A stretch of 64,000 bases of DNA, taken from assembly GCA_040219085.1 (NCBI GenBank), contig JAVJTC010000004.1, positions 62,001 to 126,000 of the forward strand, read 5' to 3'. Every line of letters starts with the position of its first letter. Position 1 is the stretch's first letter. The stretch comes from Acidimicrobiales bacterium (GTDB lineage Bacteria > Actinomycetota > Acidimicrobiia > Acidimicrobiales > JAVJTC01). This document shows positions 34,769-42,889 of the stretch, one piece after another. The notes beneath the pieces were generated by a model. It was not told the origin of the DNA, searched no databases, and saw nothing but the letters and a program-made list of their open reading frames with translations. The position numbers and the translations under genes were made by a program.

Positions 34769-35779
34769 ATGACCGGCCCGGGCACCTCCACGGAATCAGA
34801 ACCCGCCGAGCTCGGCGGCCGTGTCCACCCCGACGCGACGAAGCTGCGCTCGCATCGCGATGCGGCTCGGCGGCCCGGGAATCCCCTCATCGACAGGATC
34901 GTGGCGGGAAAGATCCGGTTCAAGGTGTCACCGCCGGACTCGCTCGTCGACCGGGCCGAACGGTTCCATCGCCTCACGCTGAGCTGTCAGGACGAGCGGC
35001 GGGGGGAGCTGGCCGAGGCCTACCGCTCCCTCGGTGGACCCGAGACCCTGGTCACGATGCTGTGTAACCAGCGCTATCTGCCACTGTTGAACCGGTGGGT
35101 GGAGTCGTGCGAGCGGCGCGGGATCGAGCCGCGCGGGCGCACCGTCGTGTCCACCCTCGACGACGAGACCCTCGTGGCTGCCCGGAAGCTCGGACTCCGG
35201 TCCGTGCCGGCCGACCCGAGTCGCTCCGACGACATCCCCGAGTCCGAGAAATACGGCGACGGGGGCTTCGCCTCCGTCATGCTCTACAAGACGCTCGCAG
35301 TGGTCGACGCGCTCACGGTTGCGCCCAGGGTGCTCTTCCAGGACGTGGACGTGATCTGGCTGCGCGACCCGGTGACGGACCTGGACCGACGGCCGGCGGC
35401 GGACCTGCACTTCATGTTCGACGGCTGGAACGCAGGGCACGAGCCACTGTTCGTGAACTCCGGTTTCTTTCTCGCAGCCTCGACCGATGTGACCCGGGCC
35501 GTGTTCGACACACTTCTCCACAACAGTGCGTACGTGCTGGCGCACCGTTCCCAACAGGCGCCGCTGAACCAGATCCTCGGGCACTTCCTGCTTCACAACG
35601 TGCTCGACGTGGCGATTCTCCCCGAGTCGGTGTATCTCAACGGTCACCTCTTCAACATGAAGTCGGGGCTCGCCCCCGCAGCACGCGAATGGGCACGTGA
35701 CGGCGTCGTCGTGCACTACTCGTGGACGGGAACGTTGCCCGAGAAGCTGGACAAGCTCGAACGGTTCGAACTGCGCTGA
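34769..35779 (+). CDS. GT77-like nucleotide-diphospho-sugar transferase
   Basis: 336 residues. The DVDVIWLRDPVTDL motif (residues about 190-203, D-x-D) with MLCNQRYLPLLNRWVESC before it and FVNSGFFLAASTDVTRAVFD and QQAPLNQILGH after it is the Nucleotid_trans (PF03407) pattern. Plant members in GT77 (RRA, XEG113) extend arabinose chains on extensin hydroxyproline. The N-terminal 90 residues are unrelated. It is divergent from the GnT1-like gene. Sugar donor is unproven. Confidence 0.83.
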   Translation: MTGPGTSTESEPAELGGRVHPDATKLRSHRDAARRPGNPLIDRIVAGKIRFKVSPPDSLVDRAERFHRLTLSCQDERRGELAEAYRSLGGPETLVTMLCNQRYLPLLNRWVESCERRGIEPRGRTVVSTLDDETLVAARKLGLRSVPADPSRSDDIPESEKYGDGGFASVMLYKTLAVVDALTVAPRVLFQDVDVIWLRDPVTDLDRRPAADLHFMFDGWNAGHEPLFVNSGFFLAASTDVTRAVFDTLLHNSAYVLAHRSQQAPLNQILGHFLLHNVLDVAILPESVYLNGHLFNMKSGLAPAAREWARDGVVVHYSWTGTLPEKLDKLERFELR

Positions 35780-35808
35780 GGTAACCGCGGACGCCGGAGC
35801 CCCGACCG

Positions 35809-37848
35809 TCACACCGGATCCGCGTCGGTCGGCGTCCCGTCGTCGACCTGGGTCCGGACCCACTCGTCGAGCAGGTGCAGCAGGTCCCTGCAGTAGTCGA
35901 GCTTCGCGTCGTTGGGATCGAGCGTGAGGCGCTCGTAGGGCCGCGTGTCGATCACCGGATCGTGTGGCCGCCGATCGACATTCGCCGACGGCCGCCAGTC
36001 CTGCTTGAACCAGAGCCGCGCACCGTCGCGCGCCTCGATCGGCAGGCAGTAGTGCAGGATCGGCGCACCCGCCACGAACTCCTCGGGCCAGTTCGTCCAC
36101 GCTCCGAGCGTCTCGTACCGGACGGTCAGGTCGCTCTCGGCCACCGCCACGACGAGTGCGAGCATGTCGCTCTCCCACTTGCCGGTGTGACGGCGGTACT
36201 GCGCGGTGAGGTCGAGCCAGCGCGGCATCAGCTCGGCCAGGTCCTCCGCGTCGATCACGAACGGCCAGGTCATCGGCTCGAACGCCACGGAGCCCTTACC
36301 GGCGAGCGGGCTGTCGAGAAACTCGAGCGCCGGAGGCGCACCGAAACGGAACCACTCCTGGGCCACGATCGTGCCGCGTTCGACGGTGGTTCGGATCGGA
36401 GCGCGGAACGCGAAGTCCGCATCGAGAATCAACACAGAGCCCTTCGGCCGCTCGTCGGCCAGCCATTCACTGAGCGACCAGAGGCGGTTGAAGCCGGGGT
36501 ACTCCTCGGGCGCGTCGGGATGGGTGTTCGTGGCCGAGGTGGTGACCACCCGGACGTGCTCATGGCCCGGGGGCTCCTCGGAGCCATCGGTGGCGACGAG
36601 CCGTACGAGCTCGCCGGGTGAACCCGCACGCCGCCACGTGTGCTCCTGGAAACGGCACTGCCAGTCCCCCAGCGGATTCATGTCTGTGCAGACCACGGCG
36701 TGGATGGCCGGATCGGTCCCGCCACGGCGGTCGGCCCCGGCGGGAGCGTCGTCGGGCGCGTCGTCAGGTGACCGGACGGCCTCGGGCCATTCCCGCAGCC
36801 AGCTCAACACGGCCGGGTGTGTCGTGTAGCCGACCCGGTTCCACGTGTAGCGACCGGGGCCGGTATCGAGGTACTCGCCGGAATCGAAGGCGGGCCCCGG
36901 CGGGGTGTGATCGGCTGTGAACAGGAAGGGCAGGTCGGGATCCCGCTGGGCCCGGAAGCGTTGGATCAGCCCGGTGAAGGTGCTGCCCATCGTCCCGATG
37001 AACTCACGCCCCCGGGCGGCGACGACCTGGGTCACCGCTCCCAGGGCGTTGTCCTCGGTCACCGGCAGGGACCGGAACTGCGGGCCGAAGTCGCCGAGGA
37101 TCGTCTCGGTCAGGAACGTCACGTCCCGGTAGCGCTCCCGGATCGGGTCGAACAGCGCGGAATCGGGATCCGCCTCGGTGGCGATGACCAGCGGCTCGTC
37201 GGTTGGAAGTCGACGCTCGACGGTCTCGGCGATCCGCATGGGTGAGATACCCGCGTAGGAGCGGATCCCGATGACGAGGTCGGTGCGGCGGATGTGCGCC
37301 ACGTTGTAGGTCCCGAGGTCGTCGGCGATCCGGGAACCCAGGTCCTCGAAGGGCGCCCTCAGCCGGACCTGCGCGATCGCTTCGAGAAGTCGACGCCTCG
37401 TCTCCCCGGTTGCGTGGAAGAAGTACGAGTACCACGAGAGCGGACGTCCGCTGATGGAAACCACACGGGCGTCGGAGTCAGGCACGCGCACGAAGCGCGT
37501 GCGGCCGTTGGCGAACTGGCGGACGCCCGGATCCGGGACGGCCCGGTCGTCGGCCAGGTAGACGCACCGGGTGAAGTCCCAGGAGAGATCGATCCGTGAC
37601 GGATCGGCCGACATCTCGTCCCATTCGTCGTCGGCGACGATGTCGGCCGGGAGTTCCCACAACTCCCCCACGGTCGGGCGTTCGTCGCTGTGGGCGGGCT
37701 GAGGGCCGGGGGCCGGGCCGATCCGGTCGGCCCACGGCATGGACAGCCGCCGGCCGGTGAGCGCAGCGATCCCGACGGCGATCTCGACGGACATCCGACG
37801 GTTCGTGAGCAGTCCCGGGTCGGCCTCGAGGCGCAGAACACCGCTCAT
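35809..37848 (-). CDS. O-fucosyltransferase / hydroxyproline O-arabinosyltransferase-like fusion
   Basis: 679 residues. Residues 1-about 330 resemble GDP-fucose protein O-fucosyltransferase: VAHIRRTDLVIG early and REFIGTMGSTFTGLIQRFR, the POFUT-type C-terminal block. From about residue 383 a second domain starts HAVVCTDMNPLGDWQCRF, then FNRLWSLSEWLADERP, SVLILDADFAF and KGSVAFEPMTWPFV, which parallel plant HPAT (GT95) hydroxyproline O-arabinosyltransferases. Such an enzyme would add sugar to hydroxyproline. ATG 37848 overlaps the upstream oxygenase TGA. Homology of the second half is the key point to verify. Confidence 0.75.
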   Translation of the reverse strand: MSGVLRLEADPGLLTNRRMSVEIAVGIAALTGRRLSMPWADRIGPAPGPQPAHSDERPTVGELWELPADIVADDEWDEMSADPSRIDLSWDFTRCVYLADDRAVPDPGVRQFANGRTRFVRVPDSDARVVSISGRPLSWYSYFFHATGETRRRLLEAIAQVRLRAPFEDLGSRIADDLGTYNVAHIRRTDLVIGIRSYAGISPMRIAETVERRLPTDEPLVIATEADPDSALFDPIRERYRDVTFLTETILGDFGPQFRSLPVTEDNALGAVTQVVAARGREFIGTMGSTFTGLIQRFRAQRDPDLPFLFTADHTPPGPAFDSGEYLDTGPGRYTWNRVGYTTHPAVLSWLREWPEAVRSPDDAPDDAPAGADRRGGTDPAIHAVVCTDMNPLGDWQCRFQEHTWRRAGSPGELVRLVATDGSEEPPGHEHVRVVTTSATNTHPDAPEEYPGFNRLWSLSEWLADERPKGSVLILDADFAFRAPIRTTVERGTIVAQEWFRFGAPPALEFLDSPLAGKGSVAFEPMTWPFVIDAEDLAELMPRWLDLTAQYRRHTGKWESDMLALVVAVAESDLTVRYETLGAWTNWPEEFVAGAPILHYCLPIEARDGARLWFKQDWRPSANVDRRPHDPVIDTRPYERLTLDPNDAKLDYCRDLLHLLDEWVRTQVDDGTPTDADPV

Positions 37849-39128
37849 GGCGCTGCGAACGGGACGGTCGGTCGACCGGCCGCGTCGATGAGGCCCTCGT
37901 CGAGACCGCGGCGGACGAGACTCGTGGCCGTCTGGTCCCAGGCGGTGGGGCGGTAGTGCAACTGCAGGATCACATAAGCCCGACCCCGGAGCGGGGTGGC
38001 ACGGAGATGAGGGATCGCCGCGCTCTCGAAGGTGACCATCTGGCCCTCGTGAAGCACCACGTCGTGGCTGCGGGAGCCGATCTCGAGGGTGAGCGGCCAC
38101 GGCTCGTCCACGTCCTGGTGCACCGAGATCACCGACGTGATGACGTGTGACTCACAGCGGTCGGCGTGGCGGGCCAGGGTCTGGCCGTCGCGGTAGACCC
38201 TCAGCCCGTAGGCGGCACTGGCCTCCAGGTCCACACCGCTCCACGTCTCGTGGAGTGGGCGCAGCTGCTCGAGCACCTCCCGGCCGATCTCGCCGAGATC
38301 ACAGAAGTCCGGCGTCCCATTCGGTAGGTACACCGCGTCGACCGACTCGGGCGAAGCCTCACCTCTGCGGAGTTCCCACATGCCCTCGAGCAGGTCACGC
38401 GTCGAGTCCGGGACGGGTCGCAGCGCGAAGTCGGGCATGTCGTGTCGCGGGAGGAGCCGTTGCTGGAGCATCGTCACCGTGGCCGGTAACGGAGTCGGCA
38501 ACGCCAAGACGCCGGTCTCGGCGTGACGGAACCAGCCGTTCACGGTGAACCGGAGGCTCGTGAGTTCGTCGGAGTCGCTCGAGACGGGCATCACCTCGTG
38601 GCTGGCGGACGCCCCGAAGAAGACGATGCTGTTCGCCTTCGGTTCGATCTCGGTATAGGTATCCAGCGGATGCAGGACGCCGTCGCGTTCCTCGACGTCG
38701 TAGAGACGCAACTCGCCCCCGGTGAAGCCACGCGGCTCGAAATGGAAGTAGTAGACGAAGGTGACCGCCCTCGACCGGTTCGTTCCGGGGTGGTTCTCGT
38801 CGACGTGCTTCGCGAAGAAGTCCCCGTCGCCGTGGGCCGTCAGTTGACGCTCGACGGATCCGAGCTCGAAGTACGGAACGCCGAGTTCCCGGCGCACGTG
38901 GGGAAGCAGCGCGAGCAGGCGTTCCTCGAACAGCGGCCAGATGTCGTCGAGATCCATGTCCACCCGCGAGCGCCGGTGCGATTCGTCGCGGCCGTACTCC
39001 CCCTCCGGATGGGTGACCGTGCTCGGCGCCATGCGGGACAGGCGCTCACGCACCGACTTCAGCAGGGTCTCGTACTCGTCCGCGTCGAGAAAACCCTCCA
39101 TCTGGAGGAAGGCCGGTGACTCCGTCAC
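37845..39128 (-). CDS. Double-domain prolyl-4-hydroxylase-like 2OG-Fe(II) oxygenase
   Basis: 427 residues, GTG start overlapping the TGA of the HprK-like gene. The N-domain has the complete iron and 2-oxoglutarate set: FAKHVDENHPG (His108, Asp110), ASHEVMPV (His177) and SLRFTVNGWF (Arg193), as in prolyl 4-hydroxylases. The C-domain has RHADRCESH (His321, Asp323), IPHLRATPLRGR (His374, Arg383) and is also complete. Two active oxygenase domains in one protein would hydroxylate prolines in the PT-rich substrate nearby (inference). It is middle gene of HprK-oxygenase-glycosyltransferase. Confidence 0.85.
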   Translation of the reverse strand: MTESPAFLQMEGFLDADEYETLLKSVRERLSRMAPSTVTHPEGEYGRDESHRRSRVDMDLDDIWPLFEERLLALLPHVRRELGVPYFELGSVERQLTAHGDGDFFAKHVDENHPGTNRSRAVTFVYYFHFEPRGFTGGELRLYDVEERDGVLHPLDTYTEIEPKANSIVFFGASASHEVMPVSSDSDELTSLRFTVNGWFRHAETGVLALPTPLPATVTMLQQRLLPRHDMPDFALRPVPDSTRDLLEGMWELRRGEASPESVDAVYLPNGTPDFCDLGEIGREVLEQLRPLHETWSGVDLEASAAYGLRVYRDGQTLARHADRCESHVITSVISVHQDVDEPWPLTLEIGSRSHDVVLHEGQMVTFESAAIPHLRATPLRGRAYVILQLHYRPTAWDQTATSLVRRGLDEGLIDAAGRPTVPFAAP

Positions 39129-39916
39129 GCCGGCACCCCCTCCGCTGCCTCCATCGCGCGTACTCTGAGCGCTGCGACCGTCTCGCCCGCCTCGCCGCGG
39201 GGCCCGACGAGGGTGGTGACACGGGATGCGACCCTGCTCGTGATCCGGAGCATCCGGCGGGGGTCCGATCTGGCCATCACCGTGTTGTCGATGAGCGGGA
39301 GTGCCGCCGACGAGCCTTCCACCACTCTCGGATCCCACCTCCGGCCCGGCTCGTACCGGGTGGAGACCACGAGGACCGGCCGCGCCGGTTCGGTCGCCAC
39401 CGTGCCGCCGAGCTCGGCTGCCGTCGCGAACCGACGGGGCCCTTCGCGACCACGCAGGCTCAGAGGCCGGGCGTAGGGGTGGAGGAGCCCGTCGTCGTCG
39501 AACACCGCGAACTCGTCCGAGAAGTACCGGGCACCCGAGGCGAGCGCCTCCGCCACGAGGCTCGACTTTCCGCTGTGCGAGCGCCCGGGGACGACCACGA
39601 CCGCTCTACCCCAAGCGAAGGCGGCGGCGTGCACGAACATCGCCGTCCTGGCGTTCCGGGCCACGAGCGGATGCACCCGGTCCACGAACCCGACGATCAC
39701 CTCGTCTTCGGTCCCCACCATCTCGGTGTGCCCGTCGCGCCGGCAGAGCCGGAAGCGGTCCACTCCGTCGGGGACGACGACGAATGCGGCATCGACCGGA
39801 CCTTCGCCGCCGACCTGTGCGTAGTCCGACACCTGACCGCACAGGCGCGTGGCGATGCTGTGGGGCGCGCGGAGCCGGATGCGGGCACCGTGGGAGTCGA
39901 GGGTCAACGTCTTCAT
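39125..39916 (-). CDS. HPr kinase-like (HprK-related) protein, second copy
   Basis: 263 residues, ATG 39916. The P-loop GRSHSGKSS (residues 111-119), a preceding FVHAAAFAWGRAVVVV and a following RYFSDEFAVFDDDG fit HprK-type kinases. It resembles the HPr-rel-A type, which is linked to PqqD-family proteins in other bacteria. It is the first gene of a leftward operon and is divergent from the GnT1-like and PqqD-Tat-PT genes. A kinase acting on a peptide or serine in the system is plausible, not shown. Confidence 0.78.
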   Translation of the reverse strand: MKTLTLDSHGARIRLRAPHSIATRLCGQVSDYAQVGGEGPVDAAFVVVPDGVDRFRLCRRDGHTEMVGTEDEVIVGFVDRVHPLVARNARTAMFVHAAAFAWGRAVVVVPGRSHSGKSSLVAEALASGARYFSDEFAVFDDDGLLHPYARPLSLRGREGPRRFATAAELGGTVATEPARPVLVVSTRYEPGRRWDPRVVEGSSAALPLIDNTVMARSDPRRMLRITSRVASRVTTLVGPRGEAGETVAALRVRAMEAAEGVPA

Positions 39917-39989
39917 CGGAAACAGAGCGGAGCGTAGTTGCCCACCCCGACGGCAGGGGACCTCACGGCCCCATTGGTACTCTCCGGCC

Positions 39990-40922
39990 GTGGTGACCGG
40001 GCCCGACGAGCCGAAGAGACAGTTCAGCGACACGCGGATCTTCATCTCGATCGCGTCGTACCGGGACCGCGACCTGCCGTTGACCATCCGCAGTGCTCTC
40101 GAGGCCGCCGCGGAACCGGCCCGGCTGCGCTTCGGCATCTGCCACCAGTTCGACGATGCCTCCAAGGAAGACCTGGAGCCCTGGAGCGAGGACCCCCGCG
40201 TGCTCGTCGATGCCGTCCACCACAGCGAGAGCCACGGGGTCTGCTGGGCGAGGTCCCGGATCCAGGACCTCTACGACGACGAGCCCTATCTGCTCCAGGT
40301 GGATGCGCACATGCGGTTCGCGGACGGCTGGGACGAGCGCTGCATCCGCATGCTCGGTTCCGTCGACAGCGAGCGACCCGTGCTCACGAACTACCCACTC
40401 GGGTTCACGCGCACCGCGGACGGGACCGAGACCCTCGCCCCCGACACCGGACCCCGCAGGCTCGGCCTCGAACCCGACGTGCCACTGGGACGGCTGCGCC
40501 AGCGCTCCGAACCCGCCCCGGGTCACACGCGTCCCGGACGTCACCACTTCGTCGCCGCAGGGTTCCTGTTCACCGTCGGACGGTTCTGCCGGGACATCCC
40601 CTATGACCCCGACCTCTACTACCACGGGGAAGAGATCACGCTGGCGCTACGTGCGTACACCCACGGCTACGACTTCTACTTCCCGAACGAGAACGTCATC
40701 TGGCACTGGTACGACCACCCGAATCGGCTGCACTGGGAGGACCACGACCGCCACTTCACCCTCGACGACCGGGCCCGACGACGAGTCGCCCGCCTGATTC
40801 GGGGGAACCGCAACCTGGGCCCGCACGGCCTCGGGACCCGCAGGACCGTCCGCGACTACGAGCACCTCGCAGGTCTGCGGCTGCCGGGCCGCAGGTTCGG
40901 TGACGACCTGTGGAGCCGATGA
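39990..40922 (+). CDS. Skp1-GnT1-like GlcNAc transferase (second copy)
   Basis: 310 residues from GTG 39990 or 39993. [40 protein letters not shown], then [14 protein letters not shown] (D-x-H), [15 protein letters not shown] and [20 protein letters not shown] are the PF11397 signature. The first copy (33686-34678) is a paralogue with the same motifs. Being 62 bases upstream of the PT-rich protein gene, it is the prime candidate to glycosylate hydroxyprolines of that protein (inference). No signal peptide, so action before export is expected. Confidence 0.87.
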   Translation: MVTGPDEPKRQFSDTRIFISIASYRDRDLPLTIRSALEAAAEPARLRFGICHQFDDASKEDLEPWSEDPRVLVDAVHHSESHGVCWARSRIQDLYDDEPYLLQVDAHMRFADGWDERCIRMLGSVDSERPVLTNYPLGFTRTADGTETLAPDTGPRRLGLEPDVPLGRLRQRSEPAPGHTRPGRHHFVAAGFLFTVGRFCRDIPYDPDLYYHGEEITLALRAYTHGYDFYFPNENVIWHWYDHPNRLHWEDHDRHFTLDDRARRRVARLIRGNRNLGPHGLGTRRTVRDYEHLAGLRLPGRRFGDDLWSR

Positions 40923-40984
40923 AGGAACCGGAGATCCGTGATAGCTTCGTTGGTTCAGGTGCGTTCCCCGGAGGAGAGAGTCAC

Positions 40985-41563
40985 ATGCGGCCACGGCGCG
41001 TGGATGGTCTGTTCGTCGAAGAAGTCGGTGTCGAGTACCTCGTGTACCGCACCGAGTCCGACGAGGCAGCCGCCCTCAATCCTGCTGCGGCAGCTGTGTT
41101 CGACCTCTGTGACGGCAGCCACGACGTCGACGAGATCGTCGCGGCTCTGGCCGGGTCCGAACGGCCACTCGACCGGGACTCGGTCTCGCTGGCTCTGAAG
41201 GAACTCGCCGACGCCGGCCTGATCGACGGCTCCCCGGAAGATCCGGGCGTCTCACGACGTGACCTTCTGATGAAGCTCGGGGCGGGCACCGCGGCAGCGG
41301 CTGCCATTCCCGTGGTCGAGTTGATCATCGCCCCGTCCATGGCAGCAGCGCAGTCTCCGACTCCGACCCCCGCACCGGTGGCTCCTTCACCCACCCCGCA
41401 GCCGACTCCGAGGCCGACCCCGGAGCCGACACCGGGCGAACCGCAGCCGTCACCGACGCCCGCACCCACACCGGCGCCAACCCCCGCACCCACACCGGCT
41501 CCGACCCCCGCACCGACGCCTTCGCCGACCCCCGAACCCACTCCTTCGCCCACCCCGGTGTAA
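40985..41563 (+). CDS. PqqD-like domain, Tat-type signal and Pro-Thr-rich tail chimera
   Basis: 192 residues with a GGAGGAGAG ribosome binding site. Residues 1-85 form a PqqD-like domain ([20 protein letters not shown], then DEIVAALAG). At 90-98 SRRDLLMKL is a Tat-like twin-arginine motif followed by a hydrophobic stretch and AAAQS, a probable cleavage site at about 123. Residues 125-192 are almost only Pro, Thr, Ala, Glu and Ser in P-x-P-T repeats. Thus a PqqD recognition domain, which normally acts in trans, appears attached to an exported repeat substrate. Hydroxylation and glycosylation of the tail is inferred from neighbours. Confidence 0.8.
   Translation: MRPRRVDGLFVEEVGVEYLVYRTESDEAAALNPAAAAVFDLCDGSHDVDEIVAALAGSERPLDRDSVSLALKELADAGLIDGSPEDPGVSRRDLLMKLGAGTAAAAAIPVVELIIAPSMAAAQSPTPTPAPVAPSPTPQPTPRPTPEPTPGEPQPSPTPAPTPAPTPAPTPAPTPAPTPSPTPEPTPSPTPV
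41357..41560 (+). repeat. Tandem Pro-Thr repeat codons
   Basis: In-frame degenerate repeats code for [15 protein letters not shown]-like units (residues about 125-192). Clean short repeats near the middle (repeat unit 12 bases, CCx-ACx-CCx-GCx) are the most regular part. Length is likely to vary between strains. Confidence 0.8.
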
Positions 41564-41599
41564 CCCTGCGGCCGGGCCGCGCCACCGCCGGCCGGACCG

Positions 41600-42889
41600 A
41601 TGCGTAGTCCTCTCGTGTCCGCCACCTCCCCGGCGCTCTCGACGCCGCACCTCGTATTGAGCGACGTCCTCGACCCGTCAGCGCGCTCACGCCTCGCGAC
41701 AACCATCTCAGCCCGCTTCGCCGAATCGGGAGCGGAGGCCGCGTCCCGGTTCCTCGATGGCGTCAGCGTCCACCGTGCGATGGACCTCGACGTCGACCTC
41801 GGTGACGCTGTCGGGCCCCTCGAGGACGTGCTGACCGAGGTCACCGCCGCGGCCAGGCGCGAGTTCGATCTTTTGCACTTCCGGCTCGCGGCGATTCCCC
41901 ACCAGGTGACGGTCCACACCGTCGCCGGGGACGTGCACTCGCACGTCGTCGGTGACACCGTCCCTGCGGGGAGACGGATCGAGTTCGTGTACACGATCGT
42001 CCCGGACCCCACCGGGTTCGAGGGCGGCTCGGTCAGGCTCTTCCACACCCTCGAACGCGACGGTGTCTCGTGTGCGGGCGACGAGTTCACGGAGGTTCCG
42101 CTTTCCGACAACTCGCTGCTCATGTTCCCCAGCGGCCACCACCACGAGGTCACGAGGCTCCGGCGGGTAGAGGGAGCCTCGGATGGAACGCCGCACCCCG
42201 TCTACTTCGCCATCCGCGGGTGGCTCGCAGGTGATCCGCTGCACCCGCCGACACGGCCGTTGCGACCGGAGGCGGCCAACGCGGTGCAGGCCGACTATCT
42301 CCCGCGGCTGTCCGAGGCCGGCTTCGAGGTCCGGCCCACACCCCACTGGGTGCAACAGCTCCTGGAGGGTCTCCTCGACCTGCGGGGGCCCCGACGGACC
42401 CCCGAGGGGGCCGACACCGCCTACCACCGCGGACAGGACCCCGACCTCGTCCCGATCGACGACCTCGCCGACGACCTGTTGCGCGCGCTCATGCCCCTGC
42501 ACGAGGAGTGGTGCGGAACAGAGCTGGTGCCGAGCGCCGCCTTCGGCATGCGCTGCTACCGCGAGGGCGCCAGCCTGATCATGCACGTGGACCGCGCCGC
42601 CACCCACGTGGTCAGCTCGATCCTCCAGATCGCCCAGGACGTGGACGAGCCGTGGCCTCTGGTGCTCGAACACGACGGCCGGGAGCACTCCGTCATCCTG
42701 AACCCCGGACAGATGCTCCTGTACGAAGGAGCGTCGACGCCACACGGACGACCGGGCCCGCTACGGGGCCGCTCGTTCGTCAACCTCTTCCTGCACTACC
42801 GACCGCGCGACTGGCCCTGGAACAGCGATGTCCTGGCGCAGCGGGCGTTCGAGAACGGGGTCGTCGACGTGGACGGCCGGCTGTTGTGA
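41600..42889 (+). CDS. Second double-domain 2OG-Fe(II) oxygenase, N-domain degenerate
   Basis: 429 residues. The C-domain has the full set: IMHVDRAATHV (His329, Asp331) and TPHGRPGPLRGR (His382, Arg389). The N-domain aligns with the other oxygenase by FVYTIV, FEGGSVRLFH and HHHEVTRL (distal His182), but the metal motif is HSHVVGD, so the Asp of H-x-D is replaced by Val. This half may be structural, or substrate binding, or an altered-activity site (halogenases lose this Asp too). It overlaps the next gene by GTGA. It is upstream-coupled to the three-domain transferase. Confidence 0.8.
   Translation: MRSPLVSATSPALSTPHLVLSDVLDPSARSRLATTISARFAESGAEAASRFLDGVSVHRAMDLDVDLGDAVGPLEDVLTEVTAAARREFDLLHFRLAAIPHQVTVHTVAGDVHSHVVGDTVPAGRRIEFVYTIVPDPTGFEGGSVRLFHTLERDGVSCAGDEFTEVPLSDNSLLMFPSGHHHEVTRLRRVEGASDGTPHPVYFAIRGWLAGDPLHPPTRPLRPEAANAVQADYLPRLSEAGFEVRPTPHWVQQLLEGLLDLRGPRRTPEGADTAYHRGQDPDLVPIDDLADDLLRALMPLHEEWCGTELVPSAAFGMRCYREGASLIMHVDRAATHVVSSILQIAQDVDEPWPLVLEHDGREHSVILNPGQMLLYEGASTPHGRPGPLRGRSFVNLFLHYRPRDWPWNSDVLAQRAFENGVVDVDGRLL

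Noticed and set aside
39125-39916. A carbon-catabolite HPr kinase role for the HprK-like protein
   Set aside because: No HPr, PTS or catabolite-control genes are nearby, and the neighbours are peptide and glycan modification genes.
41357-41560. Regular short repeats that look like a CRISPR-type array
   Set aside because: The repeats are in-frame degenerate codons for Pro, Thr and Ala with no spacers of unique sequence and no cas genes.
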